Origin: Mycolicibacterium komanii
GTDB lineage: Bacteria; Actinomycetota; Actinomycetes; Mycobacteriales; Mycobacteriaceae
Reading direction: 5' to 3'
Assembly: GCF_001050035.1 (NCBI RefSeq)
Contig: NZ_CVTA01000011.1
Location: 434,001 to 498,000 of the forward strand
Length of the DNA stretch: 64,000 nucleotides
Of this stretch, positions 35,402 through 43,584 are shown piece after piece; position 1 is the first letter of the stretch, and every line of letters starts with the position of its first letter. The translations under genes were made by a program, and so were the position numbers. The notes beneath the pieces are model-generated. The model saw only the letters and a list, made by a program, of their open reading frames with translations. It had not been told where the DNA came from and ran no database searches.

Positions 35402-36228
35402 TGGGTGCGTGGTGGCTAGCCGTCGTCTTCGTCGCGGTTGTGCTGGTGGCGCTGGCGGTCGTTTCGATCCGCATCATCAAGGAGTACGAGCGTGGGGTGG
35501 CGTTCCGCCTCGGTCGGTTGCGTGGACCGCTCGGGCCGGGCATCGTCGTCGTGCTGCCGGCCATCGACAAGCTCGTGCGGGTCGACCTGCGCACGGTGAC
35601 ACTGACCATTCCGCCGCAGGAGGTGATCACTCGCGACAACGTCACGGCGCGCGTCAACGCCGTCGTGCTGTTCCGCGTGACCGACCCGACGAAATCGGTG
35701 ATGGCCGTGGAGAATTTCGCCATCGCGACGTCACAGATAGCGCAGACTACCCTGCGTTCGGTCGTAGGGCGCGCAGACCTCGACACGCTGCTGGCGCACC
35801 GAGCCGATCTCAACGAGGATCTCGCCGCTTCGATCGCGACACAAACCGAGCCTTGGGGGATCGTCGTCGAAGTCGTCGAGATCAAAGACGTTGAAATCCC
35901 CGAGATGATGCAGCGCGCGATGGCCCGCGAGGCCGAGGCGGAGCGGGAACGGCGAGCGAAGGTGATCAGTGCGCGAGGTGAACTGCAGGCGTCGGCGGAA
36001 CTGCGCGACGCCGCGATCACGCTCAGCGAGAGCCCGGCGTCATTGCAGCTGCGCTACCTGCAGACGTTGCTCGAGCTCGGCGCCGACCAGAATTCCACCG
36101 TCGTCTTCCCGCTTCCGATGGACATCGTGCGGCCCTTCCTCGAGGGTGCGCGGTCCGATCGGGCCGACACCGGGGTGGGTCCCAGTGATGCGGTGCCCCA
36201 CATCAGGAGGGTGAAATCCGATGAGTAG
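35401..36228 (+). CDS. SPFH/band 7 (stomatin-like) membrane protein
   Basis: A 275-residue protein. TGATG joins its start to the previous stop. One N-terminal membrane helix (4-24) is followed by the SPFH domain: YERGVAFRLGRLRGPLGPG, then LTIPPQEVITRDNV. A charged coiled coil (MAREAEAERERRAKVISARGE) near residues 175-210 mediates oligomers in this family. Stomatin-like proteins form membrane rings that organise partner proteins. Here the partner would be the nitric oxide reductase encoded upstream, which is an unusual pairing. The C-terminal 50 residues are variable. Confidence 0.9.
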   Translation: MGAWWLAVVFVAVVLVALAVVSIRIIKEYERGVAFRLGRLRGPLGPGIVVVLPAIDKLVRVDLRTVTLTIPPQEVITRDNVTARVNAVVLFRVTDPTKSVMAVENFAIATSQIAQTTLRSVVGRADLDTLLAHRADLNEDLAASIATQTEPWGIVVEVVEIKDVEIPEMMQRAMAREAEAERERRAKVISARGELQASAELRDAAITLSESPASLQLRYLQTLLELGADQNSTVVFPLPMDIVRPFLEGARSDRADTGVGPSDAVPHIRRVKSDE

Positions 36229-36556
36229 CACGACACCTGACCCTGTGACCGCCCACTATCCCGGCGACGTGACCGACGATGTTAGCGACGATGGCCGTCC
36301 CGTCGTGCTCGAGCCCACACCGCCCGGCATGTGGCGTGCCTTGTTGGGCGCGGCGGTCGCCGTGCTGGCACCGCTGTTCGGCTTCCTTGTCGGTGGGATG
36401 TTCGGTGCGGGAGCGGTTGGGGAGTCGGTCGACCCGATGTTCCTGTCGCTGTTCACGGGCATCGTCATCGGCGGTATCGGTGTGCTGGTGGGGATCTCCG
36501 GCGGCGCGCGATTGTGGCGACACTTCCACCGGCAGGACGTCATCGACGGTCGGTGA
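36221..36556 (+). CDS. Small two-helix membrane protein at the end of the norB operon
   Basis: A 111-residue protein whose start overlaps the SPFH gene by 8 bp. A 37-residue polar N-terminus precedes two membrane segments (about 38-62 and 73-95) rich in Gly and Val, then a short basic tail (RLWRHFHRQDV). No family recognised. Operon position suggests an accessory of the SPFH protein or the reductase. It ends 9 bp from the convergent monoamine oxidase-like gene. Confidence 0.7.
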   Translation: MSSTTPDPVTAHYPGDVTDDVSDDGRPVVLEPTPPGMWRALLGAAVAVLAPLFGFLVGGMFGAGAVGESVDPMFLSLFTGIVIGGIGVLVGISGGARLWRHFHRQDVIDGR

Positions 36557-36565
36557 GGTCCGCGC

Positions 36566-37930
36566 TCAGGCAATCGCCATCGCCTCGCGTTCGATGACCT
36601 CGGCGGCCGCCCGCTCGCCGGAACGCACGGCCCCGTCGATGAACCCGTACATCACCGCCGACGTCTCGGTACCCGCCCAGTGGATGCGCCCGCACGGTTC
36701 GCGAAGCGCCGGACCGAACTCGGTCAGCACGCCCGGCGGGGTGTGGGCGATCATTCCGCCGCCGGAGTACCGCTCGATGGTCCAGTTCTGCTCGACGTAG
36801 TCGACCGGTGAAAGTGCTTTGTCGCCAAACCGTTCCGCAACGGCGGCGAGCACAGCGCTTCTGCGCTCGTCGTCGCCGAGGCTGGTCAGTCGCCGCGCCA
36901 CCGGTCCTTCGGTGATGACCGTCAACATGCCGGGGTTCCCGGTGTCGGTGCACGAGTCGATCGTCAAGTTCGCCGGCGACCCCGGACCGAACGACTGTCC
37001 CGACAAACCGTCGGCGCGCCAGAACGGCTCGTCGAAGACCAGCGCGATCTTGTAAACCGCCCCACTCGGCATCCGCTGGTGCAGGAACGACCGGTCCGCG
37101 GGAAGCATTGGCTCGTAGACGATCTGGCTCGCTATCGAGATCGGCACCGTGACGATCGCCCGACGCGCGTTGACCACCATGTCCTCGGAGCGCACGATCA
37201 CCCCCTCGGCATTCTGCTCGATTCTGCGCACCGGCTGCGACAGATGGATGGCGTCACCCAGTTCCGCCGCGACCGCACGGTGAATCGCGCCCATGCCGCC
37301 GACCGGCCGCGCATCCTCGGCCGCGTCCTTGACGCCCAGCACGAAGCTCGGGCCACCGGCCGCCGCCATCTGGTACAGCACGAACAGCAGCGAAATCTCC
37401 GACGCCGCAGAGGTATACAGCCCGGCGACGGCGCTTTCCAATAGTTCACGGGCGGGCTTGGACAGCGTGTTCCGGTCCAGCCACCCCGCCCAGGTGGTCT
37501 GGTCCCACTTCTGCGCCTTGCGCGCGGTCCACGGCGCCTCGACTGGAATCGCCTTGCACATCTGCGTCAGCTCGAGGAAGACCGTGCCGATGTTGGCGAC
37601 CGCCCACGGGCTCATCGACAACGGAATGGTCCCGGTGTAGCGGAATTTCTTGCCGTCGACGAACATCATCGCGTCGCCCTCGGTGTACTGCTTGTAGCTC
37701 GGCACCCCGAATTCCTTCATGAGCCCGTAGATCGCGTCCTGTCCCGGGCCGATCCACGCGCCGCCGCGGTCGATCCACGAACCGTCGTCGCGCACCTCGG
37801 TGAACGTGCGGCCACCCACGCGGTCGCGGGCTTCCAGCAGCGCCACCGAATGACCCGCCTGCTTCAAGCGCAACGCCGCGGTCAGGCCGGCGAACCCGGC
37901 ACCGACGACGCAATAGTCCACGTCCGCCAT
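36566..37930 (-). CDS. Flavin-containing monoamine oxidase-like amine oxidase
   Basis: A 454-residue FAD enzyme. The start ATG 37930 has AAGGGG 8 bases upstream. The N-terminal dinucleotide-binding motif is VVGAGFAGL with LLEARDRVGGRT, and the C-terminal FAD segment is IHWAGTETSAVMYGFIDGAV. The aromatic region near WTIERYSGGGM lines the substrate cavity in this family. It resembles mycobacterial AofH (Rv3170), which oxidises amines to aldehydes with release of peroxide and ammonia. Substrate inferred from family only. Not clearly in an operon. Confidence 0.88.
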   Translation of the reverse strand: MADVDYCVVGAGFAGLTAALRLKQAGHSVALLEARDRVGGRTFTEVRDDGSWIDRGGAWIGPGQDAIYGLMKEFGVPSYKQYTEGDAMMFVDGKKFRYTGTIPLSMSPWAVANIGTVFLELTQMCKAIPVEAPWTARKAQKWDQTTWAGWLDRNTLSKPARELLESAVAGLYTSAASEISLLFVLYQMAAAGGPSFVLGVKDAAEDARPVGGMGAIHRAVAAELGDAIHLSQPVRRIEQNAEGVIVRSEDMVVNARRAIVTVPISIASQIVYEPMLPADRSFLHQRMPSGAVYKIALVFDEPFWRADGLSGQSFGPGSPANLTIDSCTDTGNPGMLTVITEGPVARRLTSLGDDERRSAVLAAVAERFGDKALSPVDYVEQNWTIERYSGGGMIAHTPPGVLTEFGPALREPCGRIHWAGTETSAVMYGFIDGAVRSGERAAAEVIEREAMAIA

Positions 37931-38109
37931 GAGCAGCCCCTTCGATCGATTTGCGCGGGGCCGGGCGGCCGGGTGCACGCCTCGGCGCGCCCTCAGGCGG
38001 ACGCGAAGGCACCTAGACTCAACGCCTGATTGTCGCTGGTGTCAATAAACCGTTGCGTCGGCAAGGGTTTCGCAGCTGTTGGGGACCAGGGCCCTAGCCG
38101 AGGCGTGAT

Positions 38110-38475
38110 TTAGTCTGCGTCAACGATGGTGTTGCTCAACGGCTTCCGGGCCAACGGCACGACGCGTAAGCCCTCGTACGCCGCACGCACCAGCTGTTCG
38201 TCGGTGAATCGCGGCCGATCCAGGTGCGCACCCGGGATCAGCAGGGCGATCTCGTCGCGCAACGCCCACAACATGCTCCGCGGGGGCGCCTGTACCAGGA
38301 ACCGGAGTCGCTCGGTCGCCGACTCTTCGCGGACCCGGCGAATGACGTCGAGGATCGCCGTCTCGACCGAATCCGCGTGCACGCTGCCGGTCCAGCGGTG
38401 CTCGTCCGAGCAGGCCGAGTAGCGGATCGCGGATCCGCGGGGACGGGCCACGGCGACGGCGACCGAAGTAGTCAT
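38110..38475 (-). CDS. Conserved small protein of unknown function
   Basis: A 121-residue soluble protein from ATG 38475; a TTG at 38505 would add 10 residues. A strand-rich first half (IRYSACSDEHRWTGSVHADSVETA) is followed by helices with RLRFLVQAPPRSMLWALRDEI and a basic end. I recognise no domain. It lies 39 bp downstream of the formylglycine-generating enzyme gene on the same strand and may be co-transcribed with it. Confidence 0.6.
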   Translation of the reverse strand: MTTSVAVAVARPRGSAIRYSACSDEHRWTGSVHADSVETAILDVIRRVREESATERLRFLVQAPPRSMLWALRDEIALLIPGAHLDRPRFTDEQLVRAAYEGLRVVPLARKPLSNTIVDAD

Positions 38476-38514
38476 GGCCGGCACTGTATGTGCGGGGTCC
38501 GACAAGTCGATCTG

Positions 38515-39381
38515 TCAGGCGACGCAGCGGAATCCGATGTGCGTGGTGGCGCTGTCCTGCGACTGGGACGACCGGGCGGCCGGCCGATAGCGGTGGCAGT
38601 ACTCGGGTGCGCACAGGTGTGAGCCGCCCTTGAGCGTCTGGAACTTCGACGGATCACCGGTCGGCGGCGCGCAACAACCGGACTTCTGGGGGCGCTGCCG
38701 CGGCGCGTACGGCGTGGTCGTCCACTCCCAGACGTTGCCGATCATGTCGACCAGACCAAATCCGTTGGGCGGGAACGTGCCTACCGGTGACGTGCCGGCC
38801 CAACCCAGCGCGCCGTCGTTGCGGTACGGGAAGCGGCCCTGCCACGTGTTGGCCATCAGGCGTCCGTCGGGCTGCGCGTCGTCGCCCCACGCGTAGCGCG
38901 ACGCAGACCCTGCCCTCGCCGCGTACTCCCACTGCGCTTCGGTGGGCAGGCGACGGCCCGCCCAGGCCGCGTAGGCCGCCGCATCCGGGTACGCCACCTG
39001 CACGACAGGATGGTCGGGGCGGTCGTCGATCGACGATCCGGGCCCGAACGGATGGCGCCAGCTGGCGCCGGGCATCCACGTCCACCACTGCCGCCAGTCG
39101 CGCAGGTCGACCGGCCCGCTGGTGGGGCGGAACACGAGCGCGCCGGGAACGAGGTCGTCGGGCGAGGCACCCGGGTAGGCGGCGGGGTCGAGCTCCTGCT
39201 CGGCGAGGGTGACGTAGCCGGTGTCGGCGACGAACTCCGCGAACTGCGCATTGGTGACCGGCTGGCGCTCGATCGAGAACGCCTCGACCGTCACCTCGTG
39301 GACGGGCGCCTCCTCCGGATAGAAGTCGACCGATCCCATCCGGAAGGTGCCCGCCGGCAACTCGATCAGTTCGGTCAGCAC
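38515..39381 (-). CDS. Formylglycine-generating enzyme (sulfatase activator)
   Basis: A 288-residue enzyme starting at GTG 39381. FGE oxidises the active-site Cys of sulfatases to formylglycine with copper and oxygen. The fold is clear: AGTFRMGS at the start, PVTNAQFAEFV, RLPTEAQWEYAARAG, GLVDMIGNVWEWT, then the catalytic region GGSHLCAPEYCHRY with C257 and C262, and HIGFRCVA at the end. Both catalytic cysteines are present with the CxxxxC spacing of true FGE, unlike redox-inactive relatives. The sulfatase at 56223-58016 carries the CxPSR motif it would modify. Comparable to Rv0712. Confidence 0.92.
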   Translation of the reverse strand: MLTELIELPAGTFRMGSVDFYPEEAPVHEVTVEAFSIERQPVTNAQFAEFVADTGYVTLAEQELDPAAYPGASPDDLVPGALVFRPTSGPVDLRDWRQWWTWMPGASWRHPFGPGSSIDDRPDHPVVQVAYPDAAAYAAWAGRRLPTEAQWEYAARAGSASRYAWGDDAQPDGRLMANTWQGRFPYRNDGALGWAGTSPVGTFPPNGFGLVDMIGNVWEWTTTPYAPRQRPQKSGCCAPPTGDPSKFQTLKGGSHLCAPEYCHRYRPAARSSQSQDSATTHIGFRCVA

Positions 39382-39447
39382 CCCATCAGGCTAAGCGCAG
39401 CGAACCATCTCGCGGCGCGAAGCCCTGCTCACGTGCCACGATGAGCC

Positions 39448-39870
39448 GTGAGCGACGACATGGCCGCGGAGCGCGACTTCAACGAACGCAACATCGAGGA
39501 GTTCCGCCGCAACGGCGGCAAGGTCGGCGGCCAGTTCGAGGGGTTTCCGCTACTGCTGCTCACCTCGACCGGCGCCAAGAGCGGAGCACAGCGCGTCAAC
39601 CTGGTCGCCTACTTCGACATCGAGGGCCGCATCTACATCGTCGGCTCCGCCGCCGGTCGCGAAGCCAGCCCGGGCTGGGTGTTCAACCTGCGCGCCAACC
39701 CAACCGCCTCGGTCGAGATCGGCACCGACCCACCGAGGCAGGTCACCGCCCGCGAGCTTCCGCGCGACGAGCGCGACCGCATCTACCGCGTCGTCGTGGA
39801 GCGCGCGCCCGGTTTCGGCGAGTACGAGCAGCGCACCGACCGCGTCATCCCGGTATTCGAGCTCGCCTAG
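39448..39870 (+). CDS. F420-dependent nitroreductase/quinone reductase of the Ddn family
   Basis: A 140-residue split beta-barrel protein starting at GTG 39448. Family marks: FEGFPLLLLTSTGAKSG (F420-phosphate-binding strand and loop), REASPGWVFNLRANPTASVEIG, and a C-terminal RVIPVFEL. Deazaflavin-dependent enzymes of this family reduce quinones or nitro groups and protect against oxidative stress. The catalytic substrate is not predictable. Convergent with the binding-protein gene that follows. Confidence 0.88.
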   Translation: MSDDMAAERDFNERNIEEFRRNGGKVGGQFEGFPLLLLTSTGAKSGAQRVNLVAYFDIEGRIYIVGSAAGREASPGWVFNLRANPTASVEIGTDPPRQVTARELPRDERDRIYRVVVERAPGFGEYEQRTDRVIPVFELA

Positions 39871-39873
39871 CCG

Positions 39874-40770
39874 TCACAGCGGCATCAGGATGTTCTTGAC
39901 GCTCGGATCGGTGGCCAGGAACTGCTGCACCGCAGGGTCTTTGAACGTCTCGACCAGCTTCTTGATGTTGTCGGTGTCGGCCCACCGGCTGCCGATCGTC
40001 AGCTGGCCCGCGAACTCGTCCGGCGCGGGCGGCGCGAATATCTGGTACTGCAGCGGCACCTTCGCCGCCAGGTAGTACTCCGTATAGCCCACGGCCGCAT
40101 CAAGATCGGGAAGCGAGCGTGACTGCGCCGCGAAGTCGAGCAACGTGAACTTGAGGTTCTTGGGGTTGGCGACGATGTCTTTCTGCGTCGCGGTCCACTT
40201 GTTGACCGCGGGGTCGAGCGTGATGAGCCCCGCGCGTTCCAGCAGCCACAAGCCCTGCGCCTCGTTGGCGGGATCGGAGTACAGCGACACGTTCGCACCG
40301 TTCGGCAGTTGTGCGGCGTCGGTGTACTTGTCGGACCAGATGCCGAAGCCCCACCGGAACACCGGCGTCGCCGCCTCCTCGCGGAAGTCGGGGTTGGCCT
40401 CGAGCACCTGACCGAGCCACAGCTTGTGCTGGTAAATGGTGCCGGCCACCTCACCGTCGCTGACCGCACGGTTGATCGTGTTGCTGTCCGCCAACCCGCG
40501 GAACGCCACCGTGATCCCGTGCCTGGGCGCGACCTCCCGGGCGATGTACTCGATCAGCGCCTGCTCGGCCGCATTGCCCTCATTGGTGGCGACGACGAGC
40601 GTCGCGCCCGCAATCTCGTTCGGGGACTGCGCCTTACCGAAGAAGATGAATCGCGCCGCGATGACGAGCGCCACCACCACGACGAGGCTCAACGCGATCC
40701 AGAGCCACTTCGGTCTGTGCTTGAGTTCGAACCCGTGATCCCCGTCGACCGGGGTGGTTGTCGTTGCCAT
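39874..40770 (-). CDS. MetQ/NlpA-type ABC transporter binding protein, membrane anchored (copy 1)
   Basis: A 298-residue protein. Residues 22-44 are a membrane segment after a cytoplasmic lead; no lipobox cysteine is present, so it is held by an uncleaved helix rather than lipid. The NlpA/MetQ domain follows (GATLVVATNEGNAAEQALIEY, GTIYQHKLWLGQVLE, GANVSLYSDPANEAQGLWLLE). In the family these bind methionine or related sulfur compounds and deliver them to MetNI. It lies 9 bp after the permease gene on the same strand. The divergent paralogue at 42667 shares the same layout. The sulfur context favours an organosulfur ligand other than plain methionine; this is inference. Confidence 0.85.
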   Translation of the reverse strand: MATTTTPVDGDHGFELKHRPKWLWIALSLVVVVALVIAARFIFFGKAQSPNEIAGATLVVATNEGNAAEQALIEYIAREVAPRHGITVAFRGLADSNTINRAVSDGEVAGTIYQHKLWLGQVLEANPDFREEAATPVFRWGFGIWSDKYTDAAQLPNGANVSLYSDPANEAQGLWLLERAGLITLDPAVNKWTATQKDIVANPKNLKFTLLDFAAQSRSLPDLDAAVGYTEYYLAAKVPLQYQIFAPPAPDEFAGQLTIGSRWADTDNIKKLVETFKDPAVQQFLATDPSVKNILMPL

Positions 40771-40779
40771 GTCTTCCTC

Positions 40780-41490
40780 TCAGGCTGTCGCCGCGCGGAC
40801 GCGCGCGTGCGGTGTGGTGAAGCGGACAAGCGCGTCGCCGATCAGCTGAACGGCGGCGACGGTGACGACCAGGATGACGATCGTCGCGAGCATGACGCCT
40901 TGATCGAAGCGTTGATAGCCGTAAGTGACCGCGACGTAGCCGATTCCGCCCGCGCCGATGGTCCCCGCGATTGCGGAGTACTCGATCATGGCGATGACGT
41001 TGATGGTCAGGCCGCCGAGGATCGACGGCACCGCCTCGTTGAGCTGTGCGGTGCGGATGATCTGCAGCCGCGACCCACCCGACGCGCGCGCCACCTGTAC
41101 CACCGACGGCGGCACCGAGCGCAGCGAGTTTTCCACGATCCTGGTGAAGAACGCGATGCCGGCCAACGACATCGGCACCACCGCGGCGGCGATACCGATG
41201 TTCGTGCCCGTGATGAACCGGGTAAAAGGCATGATCGCCGCCATCAGGATCAGGAACGGCAGCGACCGGCCGACGCTGATGATCCAGCTCAAAACCGTGT
41301 GCAGGGTCGGGTTTTCGAACAGTCCGCCCGGCGCCAGGTTGTGTACCAGCGCACCTAATGGGACGCCGACCAGCATCACGATCGTCATCACGATGCCGAC
41401 CATGATCAGCGTGTCGAGCAGCGCCGGGAACAGCAGCGCGGGCAATTCGTTGAACGGGACCTTGGCATTGGCCAGGATGGTCTCGGTCAC
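40780..41490 (-). CDS. metI: MetI-type ABC transporter permease
   Basis: A 236-residue integral membrane protein starting at GTG 41490, in GTGA overlap with the end of the ATPase gene. Five hydrophobic segments are visible, with the EAA-type coupling loop in VARASGGSRLQIIRTAQLNEAVPS near residue 140. The proline-rich GRSLPFLILMAAIMPFTR is typical of MetI. It forms the channel of the MetNI-type importer with the ATPase and either of the two binding proteins. Confidence 0.92.
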   Translation of the reverse strand: MTETILANAKVPFNELPALLFPALLDTLIMVGIVMTIVMLVGVPLGALVHNLAPGGLFENPTLHTVLSWIISVGRSLPFLILMAAIMPFTRFITGTNIGIAAAVVPMSLAGIAFFTRIVENSLRSVPPSVVQVARASGGSRLQIIRTAQLNEAVPSILGGLTINVIAMIEYSAIAGTIGAGGIGYVAVTYGYQRFDQGVMLATIVILVVTVAAVQLIGDALVRFTTPHARVRAATA

Positions 41491-42494
41491 GCGACACCCT
41501 CCAGCTCGCCGACGCGCACGTCGCTCGTCGTCGCCAAGCCATAACGCCCCAACACGTCCGGTACCCGCGCGCTCAACCCGTCCGCGATGCCCAGCGTCGC
41601 GCTGCCGACGGTCACCCCGCCGACCTCCTGCACCGACGCGCCCAGGACTGAGAGCGGGGCACCGAGATCCGCCGATGCGCGAGCGATCCAGTCCGACGGC
41701 ACATTTGGCGCGTCGTACACGACCTGCCACACCCGCTGACCGGCTGCCGCGCCGGCCGCGGCACCCTGCGGGCGCAGTTCCGCACCCAGGCCGGAGTTCG
41801 GGTCGGTGAGCAGATCGACCAGCCGACCCGATTCGACGATGCTGCCGTGGTCGAGGCGCGCCACCGAGTCGGCGATCTTCAGCACGGTGTCCATCTCGTG
41901 GGTGATGAACACGATCGACAGGTTGAGGTCGTCGCGCAGTTCGCGCAGCAGGTCGACGACCGACGCCGTCGTCGTCGGGTCCAAGCCGGCCGTCGCCTCG
42001 TCGGACAGCAGAACCGACGGACGCAGCGCCAACGCCCGCGCGATGCCGACCCGCTGGCGCTGACCTCCCGACAGCTGGAACGGGTAGTGATTCGCGCGCG
42101 ACGTCAGGCCCACGCGGTCGAGCAGTTCGGCGACGCGTTTGCGGGTTTCGGCAGCCGTGACACCGAGGTATTCCAGCGGAAGCGCGACGTTTTCGGCCGC
42201 CGTCCGGCGTTCGAACAGCCCGGACGACTGGAACACGGTGCCGATCCGGCGGCGCGCGACGCGAAGTTTGTGCGACGACAGCGTGGTGAGGTCTTCACCG
42301 TTGACGACGACGGATCCCGACGTCGGTAGCGTCAACAGGTTGATGCACTGTGCGAGTGTGCTTTTGCCCGCGCCGCTGGGGCCGACGACGGCGAGGATCT
42401 CGCCTGCCTCGACGCGGAAGTTGATGCGGTCGAGCACGACCGTGCGGTGCTCGCCGGTTCCGTAGATCTTGGTCAGGTCGGTCAGCTCGATCAT
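41487..42494 (-). CDS. metN: MetN-type ABC transporter ATPase with C-terminal NIL domain
   Basis: A 335-residue ATPase. Walker A GPSGAGKST, signature LSGGQRQRVGIA, Walker B VLLSDEATAGLDP and the H-loop FITHEMDT are present. The last 80 residues form a NIL (ACT-like) regulatory domain (VWQVVYDAPNVPSDW, VGSATLGIADGL), which in MetN binds methionine and inhibits transport. First gene of a minus-strand operon metN-metI-metQ-like. It is divergent from a second binding-protein gene; the 172-bp intergenic region shows no riboswitch that I can recognise. Confidence 0.93.
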   Translation of the reverse strand: MIELTDLTKIYGTGEHRTVVLDRINFRVEAGEILAVVGPSGAGKSTLAQCINLLTLPTSGSVVVNGEDLTTLSSHKLRVARRRIGTVFQSSGLFERRTAAENVALPLEYLGVTAAETRKRVAELLDRVGLTSRANHYPFQLSGGQRQRVGIARALALRPSVLLSDEATAGLDPTTTASVVDLLRELRDDLNLSIVFITHEMDTVLKIADSVARLDHGSIVESGRLVDLLTDPNSGLGAELRPQGAAAGAAAGQRVWQVVYDAPNVPSDWIARASADLGAPLSVLGASVQEVGGVTVGSATLGIADGLSARVPDVLGRYGLATTSDVRVGELEGVA

Positions 42495-42666
42495 GGACGT
42501 CCTCGTGAAGGGGGAAGATACGCAGGCGTCATCGCCGTTGAGGTCACGCTGCCAAATGCGTTGCGCGGGCCGACACCTTTGCGCTCACGGTGAATCGATG
42601 CCAATGGCACTCACCCTGATCCAAACCATGGGTTTTCGCCGTTCTGTCGCCCAGACTTCCGGACAC

Positions 42667-43584
42667 ATGAGCATCGACGAGTCCGTCTCGGCCACCGAAG
42701 CACAGCCGCATGGGTTCACCATCGCCAGGCGACGCCGATGGCCGTTCCTGTTGATCGGCGCGATCGTGGTGGCAGCCGTCGTCGCCGCGATCATCATCGC
42801 GCGCACCAGCGGCACCGCGTCGCCCAACGAGACCGCCGGCGCCACGCTCGATGTCGTCTACCTCGACTCGAATCCGGCCGAGAAACTCATCATCGAGTAC
42901 ATCGCCGAGAACATCGCGCCGGACTACGACGTGAAGGTCGGCACCGTCGGGCTCGGCGACAGCACCCAGATCAACCAGGCCATCAGCGACGGGCGCTACG
43001 CCGGAACGATCTTCCAGCACCGGCACTGGCTGCAGCAGGTCCTCGACGCCAACCCCGGGTTCCGTGAAGAGGCCGCGACGGGTCCGTTCTTCCACTGGGT
43101 CTTCGGCATCTGGTCGGACAAATACAAGACGCCGCAGGATCTTCCGGACGGTGCCAGTGTGTCGGTGCCCGCCGACCCGGCCAACAACGCGCAGGCGATC
43201 TGGTATCTCGCGCAGGCCGGCCTGGTCACGTTGCGGCCGGACGCCGACATCACCGCGCTGACGCAGAAGGACATCGTCGGCAACCCGAAGAATCTGAAGT
43301 TCACGATGCTCGACCTCGGGGCCCAGCCGCGCGCGTTGCGCGACCTCGATGCGATCGTCGGGTACGCGGAGTCGTTCCTGGCGGCGGGCGTTCCGGAAGA
43401 CAAGCTGATCTTCGCGCCGAAATCGCCCGACGAGTTCGCCTCGGTGCTGACCGTCGGCACCGACTACGCCGCCACCGAGAACATCCAGAACCTCATCAAG
43501 GCGTTCGAGGACCCGCGCGTGCAGACCTACATCGCCAACGATCCCGAAGTGAAAAAGCTGGCGCTGCCGGGTGATCTGGCATGA
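42667..43584 (+). CDS. MetQ/NlpA-type binding protein, membrane anchored (copy 2)
   Basis: A 305-residue paralogue of the protein at 39874-40770, from ATG 42667. Again a membrane helix (about 26-46, FLLIGAIVVAAVVAAIIIA) with no lipobox Cys precedes the NlpA domain (GATLDVVYLDSNPAEKLIIEY, GTIFQHRHWLQQVLD). It is divergent from metNI and overlaps by 4 bp the following luciferase-like monooxygenase gene, so its ligand is likely the substrate of that enzyme. It probably uses the divergently encoded MetNI as its translocator. Upstream ORF extension to 42469 is not supported. Confidence 0.85.
   Translation: MSIDESVSATEAQPHGFTIARRRRWPFLLIGAIVVAAVVAAIIIARTSGTASPNETAGATLDVVYLDSNPAEKLIIEYIAENIAPDYDVKVGTVGLGDSTQINQAISDGRYAGTIFQHRHWLQQVLDANPGFREEAATGPFFHWVFGIWSDKYKTPQDLPDGASVSVPADPANNAQAIWYLAQAGLVTLRPDADITALTQKDIVGNPKNLKFTMLDLGAQPRALRDLDAIVGYAESFLAAGVPEDKLIFAPKSPDEFASVLTVGTDYAATENIQNLIKAFEDPRVQTYIANDPEVKKLALPGDLA

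Noticed and set aside
42495..42666. SAM or other riboswitch upstream of the sulfur transporter genes
   Set aside because: I found no conserved stem set or known core; only unstructured GC-rich sequence that I could not fold into a known class.
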